A stretch of DNA of 44,008 nucleotides from Verrucomicrobiaceae bacterium (GTDB lineage Bacteria; Verrucomicrobiota; Verrucomicrobiia; Verrucomicrobiales; Verrucomicrobiaceae). The position numbers and the translations under genes were made by a program. Shown piece by piece: positions 40,690-44,008 of this stretch. Each line of letters starts with the position of its first letter. The first letter of the stretch is position 1. Under the pieces are notes generated by a model. It made no database searches and was not told the DNA's origin. It saw nothing but the letters and a program-made list of their open reading frames with translations. The stretch is taken from contig CANIZT010000003.1 of NCBI GenBank assembly GCA_947471905.1, positions 1 through 44,008 on the forward strand, given 5' to 3'.

Positions 40690-42866
40690 GGCTTGAGGTG
40701 TCTCACGAGAAACTCCATGCGCAACCGGGAACCATACGGCGTTTCAGCCGCGCCGTGGCCGGTGCTGGCGATGGGCATGAAGTCGAAGGTCTTGCCTGCT
40801 TTTTGCAACGCGGCGACGACTTGCATCGTGCTCGCTGGATCGACGTTCGTGTCGAGTTCGCCGACGATGAGGAGGAGATGACCTTGCAGCTTGGCGGCGT
40901 CTTCTTTGTTCGAGCTTTTCACATAAGACTCATCCACGGGCCAGCCCATCCACTGCTCGTTCCACCAGATTTTGTCCATGCGGTTATCATGGCAGCCACA
41001 GTCAGCAACCGCGACTTTGTAGAAGTCGTGATGATCGAGCAGCGCACGCATCGCATTCTGGCCACCCGCGCTGCCGCCGTAGATGCCGACGCGGTTCAAA
41101 TCCATCCACGGGCGTGTTTTGGCCGCTTCCTTGATCCACAGCTTCCGATCCGGAAAGCCGGCATCCTTCAAATTCTTCCAGCACACGTCGTGGAAGGCCT
41201 TGCCGCGATGATTCGTGCCCATGCCGTCCATTTGCACAACGATGAAGCCGAGTTCGGCGATCACATGATGCCCCATCAACCGGCTGAACTCTTTCGGCGC
41301 GAACGAGCCATGCGGACCGGCATAGATATTCTCCACGATGGGATACTTCTTCGCCGGATCGAAGTTCGAAGGCTTCACGATCACGCCGTGGATGTCCGTT
41401 TTGCCGTCACGCCCTTTCGCGACGAAACGTTCCGGCATCGTCCATCCCGCGGCGAGAAGTGCGGAAGCATCCGCTTTCTCCAATTCGCAAATCAGCCCAC
41501 CATCGCTGCTGCGGCGCAGCTCGGTGACGGGTGGGTGATCGGCGCGGGACCAGGTGTCGATGAAGAAGTCGCGCTTCGGTGAGAACTCGATGTGATGATT
41601 GCCATCTCCAGTCGTCAGTTGCTGAAAGCCGCTGCCATCAATATTCACGCGGCAGAGATGGAGGTGATAGGGGTCTTCGCCAGCCTTCAAACCGCTCGCC
41701 ATGAACCACACCACACGCTTCGCCTCATCCACCTGCAAAACCTCGCGCACCGGCCACGCGCCCTTGGTGATTTGGTGCTTCGGCTTGCCGGTTTTGGTGT
41801 CGTAGAGCCAAAGATGGCACCAGCCGTCGCGTTCGCTCATCCAGATGAGTTCACTGCTGCTGTGCAGCCAGTGACGCCAGCTTTTGCCGGAGTAGTGGAT
41901 GAAGGTTTTCGACGTTTCCTCAACGACGACACGCACCGAGCCCGTCTTCGCATTCACCGCGAGGATGCGGTAGAGCTGATGGCCGCGCTGGTTGTAGTCG
42001 AAATAGAATTCGCTGCTGTCCGGCGACCACACGGCGTCGAGACGACCACTTTCTGTGAAGAGATTCTCGTAGAGATCACGCGCCACCCGGACCTTCGTTC
42101 CATCGCTCTTTTCGATCACCCACTGCGGCTTCGGCAGCGAATCGCCCGGCTTGATGTAGTCGATGACTTTCAATTTTGGCTGCACGCTGTCGTTCGGTGT
42201 CGATTCGACGATGGTCACCTTCCGGCGCTCCACTTTCTCCGCCTCGGTGAAGACCACGCACGAACCATCCGGCGAACGGAAACCGCCCTCTGGCTTCTTC
42301 GGAGCCTCCGTCTTGGCTTTCGAGATGCCTTTGCCGTCGATGATGAAGGTCTGCGGTTGTGACGCGCCCTCCACGACGGCGAGATGCTCACCGGTGCGGC
42401 TGGTGATGAGCCACACGTGACCTTCGAAGGTGTGCTGCTCGCGCTCCGTGCCCGCACGCACGCCGCCGTAGCGCACATGGCCGCCTTCCTGATTGATCCA
42501 GTAGAGCTCCACGTCCTCGCCGAGCTGGTTGATGAACTTCAGGCCCGATGACTCGCCGGTGCGTGTGGTCCTGCGCAGCTCGACTTTCATCGCGGAGGTC
42601 TTCACAGCCTCTTTCTCCGGCAAACCGAGTGCCTTGAGCGAAGGCGCTGCTTTTCGGCTGCCACTGGTGGCGTCGATCAAAACGAATTCATGCGTGCCCG
42701 GTCCCGTCTGGACGCGATACCAGAATGATTTGCCATCGGGCAGCCAATGCGCCTGCACGTGGTCGCGGAAGACTTTGTTCTCCGTGCGCTTCGGAAAGCT
42801 GAGCGCGGCGTCGAAGTCGGCAGACATGGCCGCAGTGGCACAGATGAGCAGGAGCAGTGTTTTCAT
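40686..42866 (-). CDS. S9 family serine peptidase with inserted VHL-beta domain
   Basis: A 726-residue exported peptidase (signal peptide about 1-15). The C-terminal hydrolase domain has the triad Ser599 (YGGSAGG), Asp672 ([10 protein letters not shown]) and His704 (STGHGA). Propeller blades are seen as [21 protein letters not shown] and similar repeats. Residues about 107-176 are not propeller-like and match the beta domain of the von Hippel-Lindau protein, placed between the first blade ([10 protein letters not shown]) and the next. The DPP IV Glu-Glu motif is not seen in the propeller, so whether it is a dipeptidyl- or an oligopeptidase is open. It overlaps both neighbours by ATGA: the hydroxyproline epimerase gene before it and the DPP IV gene after it. 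Predicted role: cutting hydroxyproline-containing peptides outside the cytoplasm. Confidence 0.9.
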   Translation of the reverse strand: MKTLLLLICATAAMSADFDAALSFPKRTENKVFRDHVQAHWLPDGKSFWYRVQTGPGTHEFVLIDATSGSRKAAPSLKALGLPEKEAVKTSAMKVELRRTTRTGESSGLKFINQLGEDVELYWINQEGGHVRYGGVRAGTEREQHTFEGHVWLITSRTGEHLAVVEGASQPQTFIIDGKGISKAKTEAPKKPEGGFRSPDGSCVVFTEAEKVERRKVTIVESTPNDSVQPKLKVIDYIKPGDSLPKPQWVIEKSDGTKVRVARDLYENLFTESGRLDAVWSPDSSEFYFDYNQRGHQLYRILAVNAKTGSVRVVVEETSKTFIHYSGKSWRHWLHSSSELIWMSERDGWCHLWLYDTKTGKPKHQITKGAWPVREVLQVDEAKRVVWFMASGLKAGEDPYHLHLCRVNIDGSGFQQLTTGDGNHHIEFSPKRDFFIDTWSRADHPPVTELRRSSDGGLICELEKADASALLAAGWTMPERFVAKGRDGKTDIHGVIVKPSNFDPAKKYPIVENIYAGPHGSFAPKEFSRLMGHHVIAELGFIVVQMDGMGTNHRGKAFHDVCWKNLKDAGFPDRKLWIKEAAKTRPWMDLNRVGIYGGSAGGQNAMRALLDHHDFYKVAVADCGCHDNRMDKIWWNEQWMGWPVDESYVKSSNKEDAAKLQGHLLLIVGELDTNVDPASTMQVVAALQKAGKTFDFMPIASTGHGAAETPYGSRLRMEFLVRHLKP
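42339..42548 (-). other. VHL-beta domain within the S9 peptidase
   Basis: Residues 107-176 read [15 protein letters not shown], then [17 protein letters not shown], then [15 protein letters not shown]. From Asn113 to Trp152 this aligns with human pVHL 78-117 with no gap: Asn113=Asn78, Trp123=Trp88, Tyr133=Tyr98, His145=His110, Thr146=Ser111, His150=His115, Trp152=Trp117; Gly139, Thr140, Arg142 and Gly149 also match. Trp88, Tyr98, Ser111, His115 and Trp117 line the hydroxyproline pocket of pVHL in its HIF-1alpha complex. Four are identical here and Ser becomes Thr. The pVHL alpha domain (Elongin C binding) is absent. The pVHL sequence was recalled, not looked up. Confidence 0.82.
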
Positions 42867-43726
42867 GCGATGCCGAATTGAAAAGGATCTTGTGGATCTA
42901 AGATGAGCGTGGATTCCGCCGTGATGAAAGCGTTACCGCTGATGGTTGGAATGATGCCGCCGTCGCCGTTTTCGTAACTGCCTTCAAACACGCTGCCGAG
43001 GATGCTTTCCTGCCGCCATAATTCGCCGGGAGCGAGTTTTCCATCGGCAGCGAGGCAGGCGAGCTTCGCGCTGGTGCCGGTGCCGCAGGGGGAGCGGTCG
43101 TATTCTCCACCTGGGCACAAAACGAAGTTCCGGCTGTGATTCGCAGCCTGGTGCGGCGCAGCGAAAAGCTCGACGTGATCGACTTCTGGATAACCAGCGG
43201 CTCGCACGGCCTCGCGCATGGCCAGACTGGCTTGCGTGAGCTCCGGGACGTTTTTTAGCGTAAGATTGAGCCCATGATCCGCAACGAGGAAGAACCAGTT
43301 TCCACTCCACGCGACATCACCGGTGATTCTGCCAGCCTTCACGGCTTTTGCTTTTCGATAGGACAGCACACTGCGAATACTGACGCGGCCATCGTCATGT
43401 AGCGTGGCCGTCACGATGCCCACCGGTGTCTCCACGCGATGCTCACCTGCGCTGATCCGCCCGAGGTGCTTCAGCGTGGCAATGAGGCCGATCATGCCAT
43501 GACCGCACATGCCGAGCAGGCCGACGTTGTTGAAGAAGATAACGCCAGCGGCACACGACGCGTCTTTGGGCTCCACGAGCAATGCGCCGACGATCACCTC
43601 ATGCCCGCGTGGCTCGCAGATGATGGCGCGGCGGTAGGTTTCGAGTTCATCGGCCGTGACGCCACTGAGCACGACACGAGTGGGTTCGCCTCCTGTGTGG
43701 GAGTCGATGATGGGAATGCGCTTCAT
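42863..43726 (-). CDS. 4-hydroxyproline 2-epimerase (proline racemase family)
   Basis: A 287-residue cytosolic, cofactor-free epimerase that interconverts trans-4-hydroxy-L-proline and cis-4-hydroxy-D-proline, the first step of bacterial hydroxyproline use. Both catalytic cysteines are present: Cys74 in MCGHG and Cys214 in [10 protein letters not shown], with Asp210 nearby. The 3-hydroxyproline dehydratases of the same family have Thr in place of one Cys, so that function is unlikely. True proline racemase is the main alternative and is less likely given the peptidase and D-amino-acid dehydrogenase genes nearby. The length is a little short for the family (about 310). The stop overlaps the ATG of the VHL-domain peptidase by four bases. 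No pyrroline-4-hydroxy-2-carboxylate deaminase or ketoglutarate-semialdehyde dehydrogenase gene is seen in the window. Confidence 0.9.
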   Translation of the reverse strand: MKRIPIIDSHTGGEPTRVVLSGVTADELETYRRAIICEPRGHEVIVGALLVEPKDASCAAGVIFFNNVGLLGMCGHGMIGLIATLKHLGRISAGEHRVETPVGIVTATLHDDGRVSIRSVLSYRKAKAVKAGRITGDVAWSGNWFFLVADHGLNLTLKNVPELTQASLAMREAVRAAGYPEVDHVELFAAPHQAANHSRNFVLCPGGEYDRSPCGTGTSAKLACLAADGKLAPGELWRQESILGSVFEGSYENGDGGIIPTISGNAFITAESTLILDPQDPFQFGIA

Positions 43727-43812
43727 TCCGCACGGTGGCCCGCGCTAGTGGTGCTTCTTGGCTAATTCCGGCAGAGGAGGCGTGAATTCGCTCAAATCGC
43801 GATGAAATCAGC

Positions 43813-44008
43813 TCACGGGATAGAACGTGCCACCTCGTCGAGCAGCGCTGCATCCATCTCGGTGAGGTGGCAGCGCTCGGGAAAGCGGCCTTCGTTCACG
43901 TCGGCGACGTATTCGCTGAAGGCGGCGATGCGCTCGTTTTGCAGGCGGCGGTTTTCTTCGGCGAAGTTGCGGTAGGACTTGGCGTGGCGCGGGATGCGCT
44001 CGTCGTAG
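43813..44008 (-). CDS. panB: 3-methyl-2-oxobutanoate hydroxymethyltransferase, C-terminal fragment (5' end outside the window)
   Basis: The minus-strand frame is open at the right edge and gives 64 residues ending in a TGA at 43813-43815: RHAKSYRNFAEENRRL, then AAFSEYVADVNEGRFPERCHL and a short extension ending ARSIP. The VKRYA-L-E and YV-DV-x-G-x-FP pattern is the C-terminal helix pair of PanB, the first enzyme of pantothenate synthesis, which transfers a hydroxymethyl group from methylene-tetrahydrofolate to ketoisovalerate. The last 16 or so residues go beyond the usual PanB end. It is 86 nt upstream of the epimerase gene. It probably marks the housekeeping border of the hydroxyproline block, although co-transcription cannot be excluded. 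Confidence 0.72.
   Translation of the reverse strand, partial: YDERIPRHAKSYRNFAEENRRLQNERIAAFSEYVADVNEGRFPERCHLTEMDAALLDEVARSIP

Noticed and set aside
42863..43726. trans-3-hydroxy-L-proline dehydratase instead of epimerase
   Set aside because: That enzyme has Thr in place of a catalytic Cys; here both Cys74 and Cys214 are present.
1..44008. CRISPR array, tRNA/rRNA, insertion sequence, prophage or defence island
   Set aside because: No regularly spaced repeats, no transposase or integrase motifs and no recognisable RNA genes were seen; the duplicated 65-bp segment is explained by sulfatase gene duplication.

Overview
The window reads as a chromosomal segment of a GC-rich bacterium of the Planctomycetota-Verrucomicrobiota group, most likely a Verrucomicrobiota member. 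The reasons are the DUF1587/DUF1592/DUF1588 cytochrome next to a DUF1552 protein, the run of secreted sulfatases, several SASA-type (sialate O-acetylesterase-like) esterases, a DUF6288 protein and a Tat-exported Gfo/Idh/MocA oxidoreductase. This assignment rests on gene families alone. I saw no rRNA, tRNA, CRISPR array, transposase or integrase. Coding density is very high and no gene-free stretch exceeds about 135 bases.

Layout. (1) 2-2070, plus strand: the 3' end of one gene and a complete gene for an ExbD/MotB-like single-pass stator protein. (2) 2091-32359, minus strand: sixteen intact genes and one gene remnant in one direction, mostly spaced by 1-80 nt or overlapping by ATGA. In transcription order they encode a Sel1-repeat/C39-like peptidase, a SASA esterase, a DUF2341-LamG-SASA protein, a PDZ/HEAT DUF6288 protein, a double-SASA protein whose second domain is degenerate, a sulfatase, L-serine dehydratase, two sulfatases, a truncated sulfatase remnant, an ornithine-cyclodeaminase-family enzyme, a PHP/CehA-like protein, two more sulfatases, a Gfo/Idh oxidoreductase, the DUF1592 cytochrome, the DUF1552 protein and a UDP-sugar pyrophosphorylase. 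This looks like a locus for breaking down a sulfated, O-acetylated glycan or glycoprotein. (3) 32494-34539, plus strand: a PAS-AraC regulator divergent from that run, and a secreted glycoside hydrolase. (4) 34526-43726: a peptidase and hydroxyproline block, with a short-chain dehydrogenase on the opposite strand. (5) 43813-44008: the C-terminal end of panB.

The most interesting part is block 4. A 4-hydroxyproline 2-epimerase, a dipeptidyl peptidase IV-type enzyme and a second S9 peptidase form one ATGA-coupled operon. A D-amino-acid (D-hydroxyproline) dehydrogenase-like enzyme and a secreted protein with two zinc-metalloprotease domains form a second. The second S9 peptidase carries, between its first beta-propeller blades, a domain that lines up without gaps with the beta domain of the human von Hippel-Lindau protein. 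It keeps W, Y, H and W of the five residues that bind hydroxyproline in HIF-1alpha, with Ser replaced by Thr. The double metalloprotease has a related, more degenerate domain just after its signal peptide. I infer a secreted system that recognises and digests hydroxyproline-containing protein (collagen-like, or plant/algal hydroxyproline-rich glycoprotein) and feeds free hydroxyproline to catabolism.
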